Shown here one piece after another: positions 26,021 to 36,552 of a stretch of 64,000 bases of DNA. This DNA comes from Janthinobacterium sp. J1-1 (GTDB taxonomy: Bacteria; Pseudomonadota; Gammaproteobacteria; Burkholderiales; Burkholderiaceae_D), in contig NZ_CP132339.1 in assembly GCF_030944405.1 (NCBI RefSeq), positions 6,510,001-6,574,000 of the forward strand, read 5' to 3'. Every line of letters begins with the position of its first letter. Position 1 is the stretch's first letter. The notes under the pieces were generated by a model. The model was not told where the DNA came from. It made no database searches and worked only from the letters and a program-made list of their open reading frames with translations. The translations under genes were made by a program, and so were the position numbers.

Positions 26021-28798
26021 TTACTTGAAGCTGTATTCGGCGGTGACCTGGAAGTAGCGGCCCATCGCGCTATGCAGCGGCGCGTAGTAGTTGGCCGTGC
26101 CGTTCGGGTGGAAAGGCGGTTTGCGGTCGAAGGCATTCTGGATCGCAAAGCTCAGCTTGGTGTTCTTGATGCCGCTGTAGCTGCCGCCCAGGTTGACCAC
26201 GGTGAACGAAGGAATGCCCGTGCACAGCTCGGGGAAGCCTTCGGTGGCCAGCACGCATTCCTGCGTACGGTCGGCAACCGACGCCATCTTGCTGACAAAT
26301 ACCGTATCGGCCGACAAGGTGTATGCCGCCTTTTTCCATGCCAGGCCCAGGTTGGCCTGTACCGACGGCGTGCCGCGGGTGCCGGCGTACTCGATCAGGT
26401 CGTCGGTAGGCGACGGCGCATTCTTGTACGACTGCATGTGGCTGACGTTCAGGGTCGGCGTCAGGGTGCCATATTCGCCGAGGTTGATGCGGCCCGTCAG
26501 TTTCAGGTCGACGCCACGGATCTTGGTCACGGCCACGTTGGTCAGCAACATCTTGATGTTGGTGATCTCGCCCGCCGTCGCACCGGCGGCCTGGTCGGCA
26601 GCGGTCAGCGCGGCGCGGGTGATGGCCACGGCAGGATCGCCGGCATAGCGCGATGGGTCCTGCAATACCTTGTCCAGGTCGTAGGTGCTGATCTCGTTGA
26701 CGCGCTTGATCTGCCACAGGTCCAGCGTTGCCAGGAACGACGAGCTAGGCTCCCAGGCCAGGCCCAGGGTGTAGCTTTTCGCCGTTTCCGGTTTCAGCTC
26801 CGGATTGGCGCCGCTTTCATATGGCGACGATGTCGAGCAGCCGAGCGTGTAGCGCGCGTTGCAACGGAACGGATCGCGGATCGACACGAAGGCGTTGCGC
26901 ACGTCGGTCGAGTTCTCGACCAAGGTTGGTGCACGGAAACCTTCAGCATAGGTGCCACGCACCATGAAGGCCGGCGTGGCGCTCCACTTCAGGCCCACTT
27001 TCGGGGTGGTCGAATTGCCGTAGTCCGAATAGTGGTCGTGGCGCACGGCGACGTTCGCTTCCAGCGATTTCAGCAGTGGAATCGTCGATTCGGCGTAGAT
27101 CGAGGAAATATTGCGGTCGTTCGAAAAGCCTGGCGGCAATTGCGCCTGGTGATAGAACTCGCCTTCCACCGCGATCGGATCGGGCATGGTGCTGAGGCTC
27201 TCGCGGCGGAATTCGGTACCGACCGCCAGGCCGACGGCGCCTGCCGGCAGGTTGAACAACTCACCCGAGACCTTGCCGTCGATTTGCGTCAGGGCCGACT
27301 TGAACACGTTTTTCGAATTGGCCGTGATCGAATCGTACAGCGCCTGGTTGGAGGCGCCGCCACCGAAGATGAAGGTGCCGTTGGTGTAGGCGTTGACGAA
27401 TGGCGTCAGCAGGATCGCGCTGGTATTGCGCGAGGTGACTTTGCTATCCGTGCGCAACAGGGCGGTTTCCCAGTCCCAGTTCTTGTAGTCGCCCTTGACA
27501 CCGACCAGGTAACGGCCGAAGTCGGTCGTATTGTCCTGGCCCTGGCCCGGGAAGTCACGCAGCGAAGCGCGCACGCGCACGGTGCCGTTGCCGCCAGCCA
27601 GGGTCTTGCCGTCAGGTCCGATCAGCTCTTTCGGATACTGCGGATGGGTGATCGGCAGCGCCGGCGTCGGCTGGCCGGTCTGGCCTGCCACCCAGTGCAG
27701 CAGGCCGGTCACGGTGGCCTTGTTGCGGTTGAACATCAGTTCGCTGAAGACGGTGGTATTCGCGGTCGGCTGCCAGGTCAGGCGGCTGGTCAGGCCGAAG
27801 CGGTCGGTCTTGCCGGCCGAGTTGATCGAGCTGTCCTGGAAGTCATCGAACACGCAGGCATTGCCCTGGGCGCCAGCGGCCAGTACGCCGGAAGCGGGAA
27901 CCAGGCGGTCGGCCGGGCAGTTATTGTCCAGGGTACGCGACACCAGCGTATTGGTGGCCTTGTCGGTCCAGTAGATGTTGCCCGGGTAGGTGTACAGCGA
28001 GCGGCGGTCCTTGTAGCCATAGGCGCGCAGATCCTGCGTGCTCAGGTAGCCGTCGCGCTTGCGGATGTACATCGGATCGCGCTGGCGCACGTCTAGGGTG
28101 ACATAGGCGTTGAAGTGATCCTGTACCAGGCTGCCTTTGCCGAAACTGATCGTGGCGCGTTTCTGTTCGCCATCGCTGCGGCTGGACTGGCCCAGCGAGC
28201 CGCCCAGTTCCAGGCCTTCGAAGCTGTCGCGCAAGATGATGTTGACCACGCCGGCCATCGCTTCCGAACCGTAGATCGCCGAGGCGCCATCTTTCAGGAT
28301 TTCAATCCGTTCCACCGCGCCCACCGGAATCGAGTTCAAATCGACAAAGGTGGTCTGGAATTCAGGCTGGGCATACGGCGCCAGGCGGCGGCCGTTGATC
28401 AGGGTCAGGGTTGCCTGGCTGCCGAAACCACGCAAGTTCAGGCCGGCGGCGCCCGCACTGAAACCGTTGGTGCGGTTTTCATCGATACCGCCCACGTTGG
28501 AAGAAATCGTGCGCAACACTTCGTTGAGCGAGGTCGCGCCACCACGCGTGAGTTCGTCGCGGGTAATGATTTGCACGGGCGAGGCCGATTCAAGGGTAAT
28601 GCGGCGTACGTTCGAACCCGTGACATATACCTTCTGGACTTTGTCCGAGCCATCGACGCCAGGCGTGGCCTCGGCCTGCGCTTGCGGCGCCAGGCTGGTT
28701 TCCTGGGCGTGGGCAAATTGGGCCAACAGGCCGGTACCGGCGAGGGTACCGATGGCCAGACGAACTAGGATGACACTGGTTTTTTCTTTTAAAAACAT
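26021..28798 (-). CDS. TonB-dependent receptor, adjacent to S9 peptidase
   Basis: A 925-residue outer-membrane receptor. The start at 28798 (MFLKEKTSV) is chosen because AAGGAAGAG lies just upstream; the frame is open 18 codons further. A signal peptide ends FAHAQ. The plug carries VQKVYVTGSNVRRITLESASPVQIITRDEL, LINGRRLAPYA and ERIEILKDGASAIYGSEAMAGVVNII. The barrel has AEGFRAPTLVENSTD, NPELKPETAKSYTLG and IQNAFDRKPPFHPNG and ends in EYSFK. The neighbouring secreted S9 peptidase suggests a peptide substrate, but this is inference. A perfect-looking inverted repeat lies about 160 bases upstream. Confidence 0.92.
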   Translation of the reverse strand: MFLKEKTSVILVRLAIGTLAGTGLLAQFAHAQETSLAPQAQAEATPGVDGSDKVQKVYVTGSNVRRITLESASPVQIITRDELTRGGATSLNEVLRTISSNVGGIDENRTNGFSAGAAGLNLRGFGSQATLTLINGRRLAPYAQPEFQTTFVDLNSIPVGAVERIEILKDGASAIYGSEAMAGVVNIILRDSFEGLELGGSLGQSSRSDGEQKRATISFGKGSLVQDHFNAYVTLDVRQRDPMYIRKRDGYLSTQDLRAYGYKDRRSLYTYPGNIYWTDKATNTLVSRTLDNNCPADRLVPASGVLAAGAQGNACVFDDFQDSSINSAGKTDRFGLTSRLTWQPTANTTVFSELMFNRNKATVTGLLHWVAGQTGQPTPALPITHPQYPKELIGPDGKTLAGGNGTVRVRASLRDFPGQGQDNTTDFGRYLVGVKGDYKNWDWETALLRTDSKVTSRNTSAILLTPFVNAYTNGTFIFGGGASNQALYDSITANSKNVFKSALTQIDGKVSGELFNLPAGAVGLAVGTEFRRESLSTMPDPIAVEGEFYHQAQLPPGFSNDRNISSIYAESTIPLLKSLEANVAVRHDHYSDYGNSTTPKVGLKWSATPAFMVRGTYAEGFRAPTLVENSTDVRNAFVSIRDPFRCNARYTLGCSTSSPYESGANPELKPETAKSYTLGLAWEPSSSFLATLDLWQIKRVNEISTYDLDKVLQDPSRYAGDPAVAITRAALTAADQAAGATAGEITNIKMLLTNVAVTKIRGVDLKLTGRINLGEYGTLTPTLNVSHMQSYKNAPSPTDDLIEYAGTRGTPSVQANLGLAWKKAAYTLSADTVFVSKMASVADRTQECVLATEGFPELCTGIPSFTVVNLGGSYSGIKNTKLSFAIQNAFDRKPPFHPNGTANYYAPLHSAMGRYFQVTAEYSFK

Positions 28799-29315
28799 CA
28801 CTCTTCCTTTTGTGCTTTTATACAACCGGTTTTTTATATCCAACCCCTTCAAGCAGCCGCCCCCATGGCACTATCGTGCCAGGCAACACGGACAGTGCGA
28901 CACGACAATGATGGCGTGACAGCAAGAAAAGCGATTATGCATGGAAGGAGTTTCATTTTGTTACAAATGTTATTAAATGTTGCAACAAAACGACTTTGCG
29001 GAATAAGGCAATATAAATAACGAAAATTTCAAAATTTTATTTATTTAAAATTGATTAATGCCACATAAAAATTAACGATATAAATAGTTTTCAGAAAGGT
29101 GTTTACCTGAAGAAAAGAATACGCTAGCCAATATAAAAATTTGTTTCTTTTTAACTTTTTTTAAAGATAAAAATTGCAATACTTATTGCCTGAAAATGCC
29201 CTGCTATGGTGCATATATGAAATGTCAAGCGCCCTGTTTTGACACATGTAACAAGATGCAACGAGATGTAACGGCGGCGCTGCCGTTGGCGGTCCCCATA
29301 CTGGTGCGCGCGGGC
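28799..29315. other. AT-rich intergenic region upstream of the receptor gene
   Basis: More than 500 bases, strongly AT-rich between about 28920 and 29200, with no supported gene. It contains the inverted repeat listed at 28956-28990. It should hold the promoter of the receptor gene, but I could not choose among several AT-rich -10 candidates. Confidence 0.5.
28956..28990. promoter_or_regulatory. Operator-like inverted repeat upstream of receptor gene
   Basis: TTTTGTTACA and TGCAACAAAA form arms with nine of ten positions complementary, separated by 15 bases. It is about 160 bases before the receptor start codon at 28798, a plausible position for a regulator site. Confidence 0.4.
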
Positions 29316-29344
29316 AAAAAAAAACCGCCCTGCGAACAGGGCGG
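29316..29344 (-). terminator. Rho-independent terminator of gapA
   Basis: On the minus strand CCGCCCTG pairs with CAGGGCGG across a four-base loop, followed by nine T. It lies about 40 bases after the gapA stop codon. Confidence 0.92.
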
Positions 29345-29383
29345 CATTACGCCCCGCAGGGCGTGTCAACAGCAGGAAAAGAC

Positions 29384-30394
29384 TTACTTGGCCGACATCA
29401 GCGCAACGGTGGTGTCGAGCATGCGGTTCGAGAAACCCCACTCATTGTCGTACCACGACGATACTTTCACCAGGCGGCCCGACACTTTGGTCAGGGTCGA
29501 ATCGAAATTCGACGAAGCCGGATTGTGGTTGAAGTCGATTGATACCAGCGGTTCGGTCTGGTACGTCAGGATGCCTTCCAGCGCGCCTTCGGAAGCGGCC
29601 TTCATCAGGGCATTGACTTCTTCCACAGTAGTGTCGCGCTTGGCGATGAACGACAGGTCGACCAGCGAAACGTTGATGGTCGGCACGCGGATCGCGAAAC
29701 CGTCCAGTTTGCCGTTCAGCTCAGGCAGCACCAGGCCGACCGCGGCGGCGGCGCCGGTCTTGGTCGGGATCATGCTCATGGTGGCCGAACGGGCGCGGCG
29801 CAGGTCTTCATGCATCACGTCGGACAGTACCTGGTCGTTGGTGTAGGCGTGCACGGTGGTCATCAGGCCGGTTTCCAGGCCGATCGCGTCGTTGAGCGGC
29901 TTGACCAGCGGGGCCAGGCAGTTGGTGGTGCACGAAGCGTTCGAAATCACGGTGTCGGTCGATTTCAGCACGTCCTGGTTCACGCCGAACACGATGGTGG
30001 CGTCGACGTCCTTGCCGCCTGGTGCCGAGATGATGACTTTCTTGGCGCCGCCCTTCAGGTGAGCCGACGCTTTTTCCTTGGTGGTGAAGAAGCCGGTGCA
30101 CTCGAGCACCACGTCCACGCCCAGCTCGCCCCATGGAATTTCAGCAGGATTGCGCTGCGCGAACACGCGGATCGGATCGCCATTGACGATCATGTTGTCG
30201 CCTTCGACGGTGACGGTGCCCGGGAACTTGCCGTGCGCGGTGTCGTAGCGGGTCAGGTGGGCGTTCGATTTGGCATCGCCCAGGTCGTTGATGGCAACGA
30301 TCTGGATGTCCTGTTTCTTGCCGCCTTCGTAGAAAGCGCGCAACACATTACGGCCGATGCGGCCGTAGCCATTGATTGCAACTTTGATCGTCAT
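29384..30394 (-). CDS. gapA: Glyceraldehyde-3-phosphate dehydrogenase, type I
   Basis: A 336-residue GAPDH that converts glyceraldehyde 3-phosphate, phosphate and NAD to 1,3-bisphosphoglycerate. The Rossmann motif INGYGRIGR is at residues 7-15, the catalytic SNASCTTNC has C155, and HAYTNDQ and the C-terminal [12 protein letters not shown] are present. AGGAG precedes the start. It follows tkt by 91 bases on the same strand and ends at a strong terminator, so the two may form one unit linking the pentose phosphate pathway and glycolysis. Cofactor preference (NAD or NADP) is not certain. Confidence 0.97.
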   Translation of the reverse strand: MTIKVAINGYGRIGRNVLRAFYEGGKKQDIQIVAINDLGDAKSNAHLTRYDTAHGKFPGTVTVEGDNMIVNGDPIRVFAQRNPAEIPWGELGVDVVLECTGFFTTKEKASAHLKGGAKKVIISAPGGKDVDATIVFGVNQDVLKSTDTVISNASCTTNCLAPLVKPLNDAIGLETGLMTTVHAYTNDQVLSDVMHEDLRRARSATMSMIPTKTGAAAAVGLVLPELNGKLDGFAIRVPTINVSLVDLSFIAKRDTTVEEVNALMKAASEGALEGILTYQTEPLVSIDFNHNPASSNFDSTLTKVSGRLVKVSSWYDNEWGFSNRMLDTTVALMSAK

Positions 30395-30485
30395 ACTCTG
30401 CTCCTGATTGAAATAGAAAGACTTGGCACATTAAAAAATCTGCTGCCGCCGCGCCCATCTGCGGGACGCTGGCGGCGTTACTGCT

Positions 30486-32483
30486 TTACCCTGCGATCAC
30501 GGCCTTGACTTTGGCCACGACGTTTTCAACGGTGAAACCGAAATGCTTGAACAGCACGCCGGCCGGCGCCGACTCGCCGAAGGTATCGATACCGACCACG
30601 GCGCCTTCCAGGCCGACATATTTGTACCAGAAGCTGGTCACGCCCGCTTCGATGGCCACGCGTGGCACGCCTTTGGTCAAGACGCTGGCCTTGTAGGCGA
30701 CGTCCTGGCGGTCATACACGTCGGTCGACGGCATCGACACCACGCGCACATTGATGCCTTCCGAGGCCAGCGCGCTGGCGGCGGCAACCGCCAGTTCCAC
30801 TTCGGAACCGGTGGCGATCAGGATCGCCTTGGCATCGGCCACGTCGTTCAGCACATAGCCGCCGCGGAAGATGTTGGCGATGGTGTCGTTCGAGCGTTCC
30901 TGGTACGGCAGGTTCTGGCGCGAGAAGATCAGGGTCGACGGGCCATCCTTGCGGCGCACTGCCGCGCCCCAGGCCACGGCCGATTCGACCGTGTCGCACG
31001 GACGCCAGTTGTCCAGGTTCGGGATCAGGCGCATCGACGAGACATGCTCGACCGACTGGTGGGTCGGGCCGTCTTCGCCCAGGCCGATCGAGTCGTGGGT
31101 AAACACGAAGATCGAACGCAGCTTCATCAGCGCGGCCATGCGCAGCGCGTTGCGGCTGTAGTCCGAGAACGTCAGGAAGGTGGCGCCGAACGGGATGTAG
31201 CCGCCATGCAGGGTGATGCCGTTCATGATGGCGCTCATGCCGAATTCGCGCACGCCATAGTTGACGTGGTTGCCCGGTTTGCCCGAACGCACGGGAATCG
31301 ATTCTTTCCAGTTGGTCAGGTTCGAGCTGGTCAGGTCGGCCGAGCCACCGAGGAATTCCGGCAGCGACGAGGCCAGCGCCTGGATCGCGTTCTGGCTGGC
31401 CTTGCGGGTGGCGATGTTTTCTTTTTTCTCGACGCAGGAAGCGATCGCGGCGGCCAGCGCGGTTTCAAACGCTTCCGGCAGGTCGCCCTTCATGCGGCGC
31501 GACAGCTCGGCTGCCTGCTGCGGGAATTCTTTGCTATAGGCGGCGAAGCGCTCGTTCCAGTCGTTTTCCAGCACGGCGCCTTGTTCCTTGGCATCCCAGG
31601 CCGTATACAGGTCGGCAGGGATCTCGAACGGAGCCGAATCCCAGCCGATGTATTCGCGCACGGCGGCGATTTCCTTGTCGCCCAGTGCGGCGCCATGGAC
31701 CTTGTCGCCACCTTGCAGGTTCGGCGAACCCTTGCCGATAATCGTCTTGCAGCAGATCAGGGTCGGTTTCGAAGCGGACTTGGCGGCGGTGATGGCGGCG
31801 TCGACAGCGGCGACGTCATGGCCGTCGACGGCGCGGATCACGTTCCAGCCGTACGCTTCGAAGCGGGCCGGGGTGTCGTCGGTGAACCAGCCTTCGACCT
31901 TGCCGTCGATGGAAATCCCGTTGTCGTCGTACAGGGCGATCAGCTTGTTCAGGCCCAGGGTGCCGGCCAGCGCGCATACTTCGTGCGAGATGCCTTCCAT
32001 CAGGCAGCCGTCGCCGACAAACGCGTAGGTGTAGTGGTTGACGATGTCGTGGCCCGGTTTGTTGAACTCGGCGGCCAGCAGTTGTTCGGACAGCGCCATG
32101 CCGACGGCGTTGGCGATGCCCTGGCCCAGCGGACCGGTGGTCGTTTCAATGCCGGGCGTGATGTCGACTTCCGGGTGGCCCGGGGTTTTCGAATGCATCT
32201 GGCGGAAAGCCTTGATGTCGTCCATCGACAAGGCATAGCCGGTCAGGTGCAACAGCGAATAGTGCAGCATCGAGCCATGGCCGTTGGACAGCAGGAAACG
32301 GTCGCGGTTCGGCCATTTCGGATTGGTCGGATTGTGGCGGTAATGCCCACTCCACAGGGCAACTGCGATCTCGGCCATGCCCATCGGCATGCCAGGATGG
32401 CCGGAGTTAGCCTTTTGTACAGCGTCCATTGCCAGTGCGCGGATCGCATTGGCCATTTTGGTAGTCGGGAGCGTAGTTGTCAT
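30486..32483 (-). CDS. tkt: Transketolase
   Basis: A 665-residue thiamine diphosphate enzyme of the non-oxidative pentose phosphate pathway. It transfers two-carbon units between sugar phosphates and supplies erythrose 4-phosphate, a substrate of the DAHP synthase encoded at 5191. Visible motifs are [19 protein letters not shown] near the N-terminus, the ThDP/metal motif [12 protein letters not shown]...NGISIDG, and the transketolase signature region [15 protein letters not shown]. The start at 32483 has no recognisable Shine-Dalgarno sequence; the residue-10 methionine does not have one either. Divergent from rsmE. Confidence 0.97.
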   Translation of the reverse strand: MTTTLPTTKMANAIRALAMDAVQKANSGHPGMPMGMAEIAVALWSGHYRHNPTNPKWPNRDRFLLSNGHGSMLHYSLLHLTGYALSMDDIKAFRQMHSKTPGHPEVDITPGIETTTGPLGQGIANAVGMALSEQLLAAEFNKPGHDIVNHYTYAFVGDGCLMEGISHEVCALAGTLGLNKLIALYDDNGISIDGKVEGWFTDDTPARFEAYGWNVIRAVDGHDVAAVDAAITAAKSASKPTLICCKTIIGKGSPNLQGGDKVHGAALGDKEIAAVREYIGWDSAPFEIPADLYTAWDAKEQGAVLENDWNERFAAYSKEFPQQAAELSRRMKGDLPEAFETALAAAIASCVEKKENIATRKASQNAIQALASSLPEFLGGSADLTSSNLTNWKESIPVRSGKPGNHVNYGVREFGMSAIMNGITLHGGYIPFGATFLTFSDYSRNALRMAALMKLRSIFVFTHDSIGLGEDGPTHQSVEHVSSMRLIPNLDNWRPCDTVESAVAWGAAVRRKDGPSTLIFSRQNLPYQERSNDTIANIFRGGYVLNDVADAKAILIATGSEVELAVAAASALASEGINVRVVSMPSTDVYDRQDVAYKASVLTKGVPRVAIEAGVTSFWYKYVGLEGAVVGIDTFGESAPAGVLFKHFGFTVENVVAKVKAVIAG

Positions 32484-32667
32484 GGTGGTGTGGGTCAGTC
32501 GCGAGTTTGGGATTCGTGTGCAGCAGCGCGGACAGGCGGCCGGCCGCTTTTGTAGTCAACTATTTTACCAGACTGGGGGGCCGCAATTTAGAATTGCAGC
32601 GTACTGCCACGCCAACTCGCTATACTTTAGTGTCTGTTTATTCATTTTTTGCCCGTTCAGGAATTGC

Positions 32668-33393
32668 ATGCCACGTTTTTACTGCCCCCAGCCGCTCGTC
32701 CCCGGCACCACCATCGCCCTGCCGGAAGCCGTCGCCCACCATATCGCCGTGGTGCGCCTGGCGCCGGGCGAACTGATTACGCTATTCAATGGCGAGGGCG
32801 GCGAAGTGCAGGCCAGCATCGTCTCGGTCGCCAAGCGCAGCGTGACCGCCGCCGTCCAGGCGCACATCGCGCGCGAGGTCGAACTGCCGTATGCCGTGAC
32901 CCTGGCGCAGGCGTTGCCGGAAGCGTCGAAAATGGACTGGATCGTCGAAAAGGCAATCGAGCTGGGCGCCGCCGGCATCGTGCCGCTGGCGGCCCAGCGC
33001 TGCGTGGTGCGCCTGTCCGCCGAGCGGGCCGAAAAGAAACTGGCGCACTGGCAGGGCATCATCGTCTCGGCCTCGGAGCAAAGCGGACGCAACCGCCTGG
33101 CGCAGCTGGCGCCGCTGCAGGAGTTCAATCAGTGGAGCCGCCAGCAGGATCTGCACAAGCGCATCATATTGACGCCGCGCGCAACGCAGTCGCTGGCCGA
33201 CTGGGCGCGCCACCAGCCGCCGAAGGCCGTCACGCTGATGGTGGGACCGGAAGGCGGCTTTACGGAGGCGGAAGAACAGGCGGCCATCGCGGCCGGCGCG
33301 ATTGGCTTGGCCATGGGACCGCGCATCCTGCGCACGGAGACGGCGGGCTTGACGGCGCTGGCGACCCTGGGCGCTTTGTGGGGCGGCCTGTAA
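32668..33393 (+). CDS. rsmE: 16S rRNA (uracil1498-N3)-methyltransferase
   Basis: A 241-residue SPOUT-fold methyltransferase that methylates U1498 of 16S rRNA using S-adenosylmethionine. The N-terminal PUA-like part starts MPRFYCPQPL. The C-terminal knot shows LTPRATQSL, MVGPEGGFTEAEEQAAI and GPRILRTETAGLTALATL, which are diagnostic. I chose ATG 32668, with AGGA upstream; longer frames begin inside the divergent promoter region. Divergent from tkt. Confidence 0.95.
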   Translation: MPRFYCPQPLVPGTTIALPEAVAHHIAVVRLAPGELITLFNGEGGEVQASIVSVAKRSVTAAVQAHIAREVELPYAVTLAQALPEASKMDWIVEKAIELGAAGIVPLAAQRCVVRLSAERAEKKLAHWQGIIVSASEQSGRNRLAQLAPLQEFNQWSRQQDLHKRIILTPRATQSLADWARHQPPKAVTLMVGPEGGFTEAEEQAAIAAGAIGLAMGPRILRTETAGLTALATLGALWGGL

Positions 33394-33410
33394 GCTTTCC
33401 TTGATTCAGA

Positions 33411-33442
33411 TAAAAAAAACCGCCGGCTTGCACCGGCGGTTT
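33411..33442. terminator. Terminator between rsmE and Oar-like receptor gene
   Basis: ACCGCCGG and CCGGCGGT pair around CTTGCA. The eight-A run on the left makes a U tract for minus-strand transcription from the receptor gene. The + side has only TTTG, so it probably mainly serves the receptor. Confidence 0.8.
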
Positions 33443-33451
33443 GTCGATCAA

Positions 33452-33473
33452 CTTGCACATTTGCATGTGCAAG
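33452..33473. repeat. Small perfect inverted repeat
   Basis: CTTGCACAT and ATGTGCAAG flank TTGC. It lies between the receptor stop codon and its terminator and has no T run. It could be an mRNA 3' stability hairpin. Confidence 0.5.
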
Positions 33474-33489
33474 CCTATTTCAAGTCGGA

Positions 33490-36400
33490 TTAGAACTTGT
33501 AGTTGTACTCAGCAGTGAACTTCACGGCACGTGGCGACGTGTAGCTGATAACGCGACCGTAAGTTGGGCTCACGTTATAGTTACCACGAGCAACGTTGTA
33601 GGTTTCGTCGATGGTCTGTGCGGTTTGTTTGTTAAACAGGTTGAACACATCCATTTTCAACGCCAGGCCATTGACTTGCTGTGGACGGAACGTCACGTTG
33701 GCATCGAAACGGATATCCCATGGCAACTTGCCCGAGGTACCGCGTGGTGCTTCCTTGCCGTCGCAGTAGAAGTAAACCGAACCGTAGTTAGCAGCATCAG
33801 CTGGCAGGTCAGGACGGTTACCGAAGCAGCTGCGTGGACGACCCGATGCCAGCAAGGCATTGCCGCCAACACTCCACTGGTTGTTCAGCTCATAGTAACC
33901 GAATGCTTTGATCTGATGGGTGCGGTTGTTTGGCAGCAAGCCATCCGCGCCGTACATCAGCTCCATGTTATCCCAGGTCGAGGTCGCTGCAACGTCGGTC
34001 TGTGCATTGTCCGAACGGGTCTGACCTTCAGTATTACCGGTGCTACGCGACCACGTGTAGTTGACACGGCCATACCAGCCATTGCGCAGCGGATGTTCCG
34101 CAAACAGATCGATTGCCGTGTACGTACGCTTGGCCTTTTCGAAGCCCAGATCGGCAGCTTTCAGATCCACACGGGTGTAGTTCGATTGCGTACCTGCGAA
34201 ATCGACCCAGAAGCTGTTATCGATACCAGGGTTGAACGAGGCGCAGTTAAAGCCGCCGTAGTTCGAGGTGTCGATCCCTTTGGCATCGGCGAAAGCATAG
34301 ATCTGGCGATCATCGCAGAAGTCATCGATGGTTTGACGCAGCTTGCGATAAGTGACTTTCGCACCAAAGTTCAGATCTGGAGAGAACGCTTTTTCGAAAC
34401 CGACCGTCAACTCATCCTGGTAGGTTGGCTTGAGGTCGATGGCGCTCAGGGTTTTGGCATCTTTTGCCTGGCCCAGCTCATTGTTCGTCGAAAATTCAGG
34501 CGTCAGGGCGGTCAGGCCCGTCGGACGACCGTACTGATCAGTACCGGTGTAGGTGAAGTACTGATTGGTGAACAGCGAACGGCTGGCGCCACGCACGGCC
34601 AGGTGAGTCGGAATCTGTACCGCATAACGGCCTGCGCTGCCGAATACTTTCAGCGTTGCATCGCCATTCACGTCCCAGGCAGCAGCAAAACGCGGCGACA
34701 ACTGGTTCTTGATTTCCAGGAAGGTTTCACCGTCACCGTTTTTATTTTTAAACGATTCGCTACGCAGACCGACCGTCAGCAACAAATTCTTCGTTGCCTG
34801 GTAACGATCTTCCAGGTATTGGGCCGACTGATCCGAGTACGCGTTGGTCAGCGTGTTGTACAGTTGATTACCAACATAGTAACCTTGGGTACCATATCCG
34901 CCGCCGCTCGCTACCGGTACGCGATAGCCGCCACCGAAGTTGGTTGCCACCAGTGGATTGGCCACTTTGCCGTAGGTCCACTGACCGCCACCTGCCTGGA
35001 CATCACCAGCATTCACGGACGACAGTTTGTTATTGTCAAAACCGCCGCGCAGCGTATGGTTGCCAAGTTTGTATTCCAAGTCGAAGCGACCGGACTTGAT
35101 CTTGCTCTGCGCATCGTCGCCTGGTATGGTACCGAGCAACACTTGTGGGCTCGAATAGTTCAGTCCTGGCACCTGGTTGTTACTTGCCGCGACCACGCCA
35201 AAGATATCTGCTGGCGCGGTACCGACTGCGTCATAGCGATTCTTGTTTTTGGTGGTGCTTTCGCCATACACAGCCGTCACCGTCAGGTCATCGGTCAGAT
35301 TGCCCGTGTAGCGCAAGATTTTCGATTCTGCGCCGACGTTTGGCGAGAAGGCAGCATCATTGCTGTAGTGCTGCGATGCCGTTTGCGCGCCGCGCACGCC
35401 GGTGCCGTAATTGTACGCATACAATTGACGATCCGATTTTCCTTCGTCACCGAGGAAGGTTGCTTCCACGCGGTGATTGTCGGTGATATTCCAGTCGAAC
35501 TTGGCGATGTAGCGATCGATCGTGTCTTGATTCGATGCAAAGCCGGTAGCCGCGTTGGAAGCCGAGGTACGGGTGCCGTTGATGCGATCCCAGTCGGTTT
35601 TCTTGGTTTCAACCGCAGCGAACATGAACAGCTTGTCCTTGATGATCGGACCACCGACGTAAGCGCCGTAGGTCTTTTCAGTCTTGCTGTTTTCCGAGTT
35701 GCGACGGTACAGAGTGCCGTCGGTGGTAGCATTTTCCGTACGACCCGTTGTTGGGTAGTAGCTGTCGCGATATTTCGCACGCAGGCTGTCTGGTTCGATA
35801 CTGACGCTGGCGCCAAATTCCCAGTTGTTAGTACCGCTCTTGGTCGTAATATTGACCACGCCACCGACCGAACGGCCGAACTCGGCGCCGAAGCCGCCGG
35901 TCAGAATTTGTGCCTGGGCGATTGCGCCGAATGGCAGCTCGGAAGCACCCAACTGCGTCAGCGGATTGGTAACAGGAAAACCATTGATGTAGTACGCGTT
36001 CTCGGAAGCACCGCCACCACCGAACGATGCACCGGCCGCATAGCGGGAATCGGCACGGGTCGTATTCGGGGCAAGCTGGATGATCGCGGCAACGTTCTGG
36101 GCGATCGGCAGACGCGCCAATTCACGCGCGGTGAACGTCGCGCCATTGTTCGAGCTCGATACGTCGATACGATTGCGGCGGCCGGTCACCTGCACCGCTT
36201 GCACGCCAGGAGCTGCCGCGCTGGCGAACGATGCATCCACGCCCTGGCCAACCAGGACATCTACTTCAACCGTTTTGCTGACCTGGCCATCACGGACCAG
36301 TTCCACGCGATAGTGGCCTGGTGGCAATGCGGTGGCGAAATAACGACCTGACGCATCCGGTACGACGGTACGCTTGGCGCCTGTATCGGTGTTCAACAGC

Positions 36401-36552
36401 ACCACGGTACTGCCTGCTGCGGCCTCGACGTTACCGTAAATGTTACCGGCAGCGTTCGATTGCGCCATGGCGGCGGGAACTACCGCTGCGGTCAGCGTAG
36501 CAGCACCAAACGCGATCGACAGCGCGCGTACTAAAACAGTTTTTTTAAACAT
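33490..36552 (-). CDS. TonB-dependent receptor with N-terminal carboxypeptidase-regulatory-like domain (Oar-like)
   Basis: A 1,020-residue outer-membrane protein. After a signal peptide ending AAMAQ, residues about 35-110 form a small beta-sandwich (GNIYGNVEAAAGSTVVLLNT...GRYFATALPPGHYRVELVRDG) of the carboxypeptidase-regulatory type. The plug follows with VQVTGRRNRIDVSSSNNG, YYINGFPVTNPLTQLG and GFGAEFGRSVGGVVNITTKSGTN, and then the barrel, ending EYNYKF. This is the layout of Oar/SusC-like receptors and differs from the other five receptors here. Its GC content is visibly lower than its neighbours, which could reflect high expression or transfer. AGGAAAACCC precedes the start. A 600-base AT-rich region lies upstream. 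Confidence 0.9.
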   Translation of the reverse strand: MFKKTVLVRALSIAFGAATLTAAVVPAAMAQSNAAGNIYGNVEAAAGSTVVLLNTDTGAKRTVVPDASGRYFATALPPGHYRVELVRDGQVSKTVEVDVLVGQGVDASFASAAAPGVQAVQVTGRRNRIDVSSSNNGATFTARELARLPIAQNVAAIIQLAPNTTRADSRYAAGASFGGGGASENAYYINGFPVTNPLTQLGASELPFGAIAQAQILTGGFGAEFGRSVGGVVNITTKSGTNNWEFGASVSIEPDSLRAKYRDSYYPTTGRTENATTDGTLYRRNSENSKTEKTYGAYVGGPIIKDKLFMFAAVETKKTDWDRINGTRTSASNAATGFASNQDTIDRYIAKFDWNITDNHRVEATFLGDEGKSDRQLYAYNYGTGVRGAQTASQHYSNDAAFSPNVGAESKILRYTGNLTDDLTVTAVYGESTTKNKNRYDAVGTAPADIFGVVAASNNQVPGLNYSSPQVLLGTIPGDDAQSKIKSGRFDLEYKLGNHTLRGGFDNNKLSSVNAGDVQAGGGQWTYGKVANPLVATNFGGGYRVPVASGGGYGTQGYYVGNQLYNTLTNAYSDQSAQYLEDRYQATKNLLLTVGLRSESFKNKNGDGETFLEIKNQLSPRFAAAWDVNGDATLKVFGSAGRYAVQIPTHLAVRGASRSLFTNQYFTYTGTDQYGRPTGLTALTPEFSTNNELGQAKDAKTLSAIDLKPTYQDELTVGFEKAFSPDLNFGAKVTYRKLRQTIDDFCDDRQIYAFADAKGIDTSNYGGFNCASFNPGIDNSFWVDFAGTQSNYTRVDLKAADLGFEKAKRTYTAIDLFAEHPLRNGWYGRVNYTWSRSTGNTEGQTRSDNAQTDVAATSTWDNMELMYGADGLLPNNRTHQIKAFGYYELNNQWSVGGNALLASGRPRSCFGNRPDLPADAANYGSVYFYCDGKEAPRGTSGKLPWDIRFDANVTFRPQQVNGLALKMDVFNLFNKQTAQTIDETYNVARGNYNVSPTYGRVISYTSPRAVKFTAEYNYKF

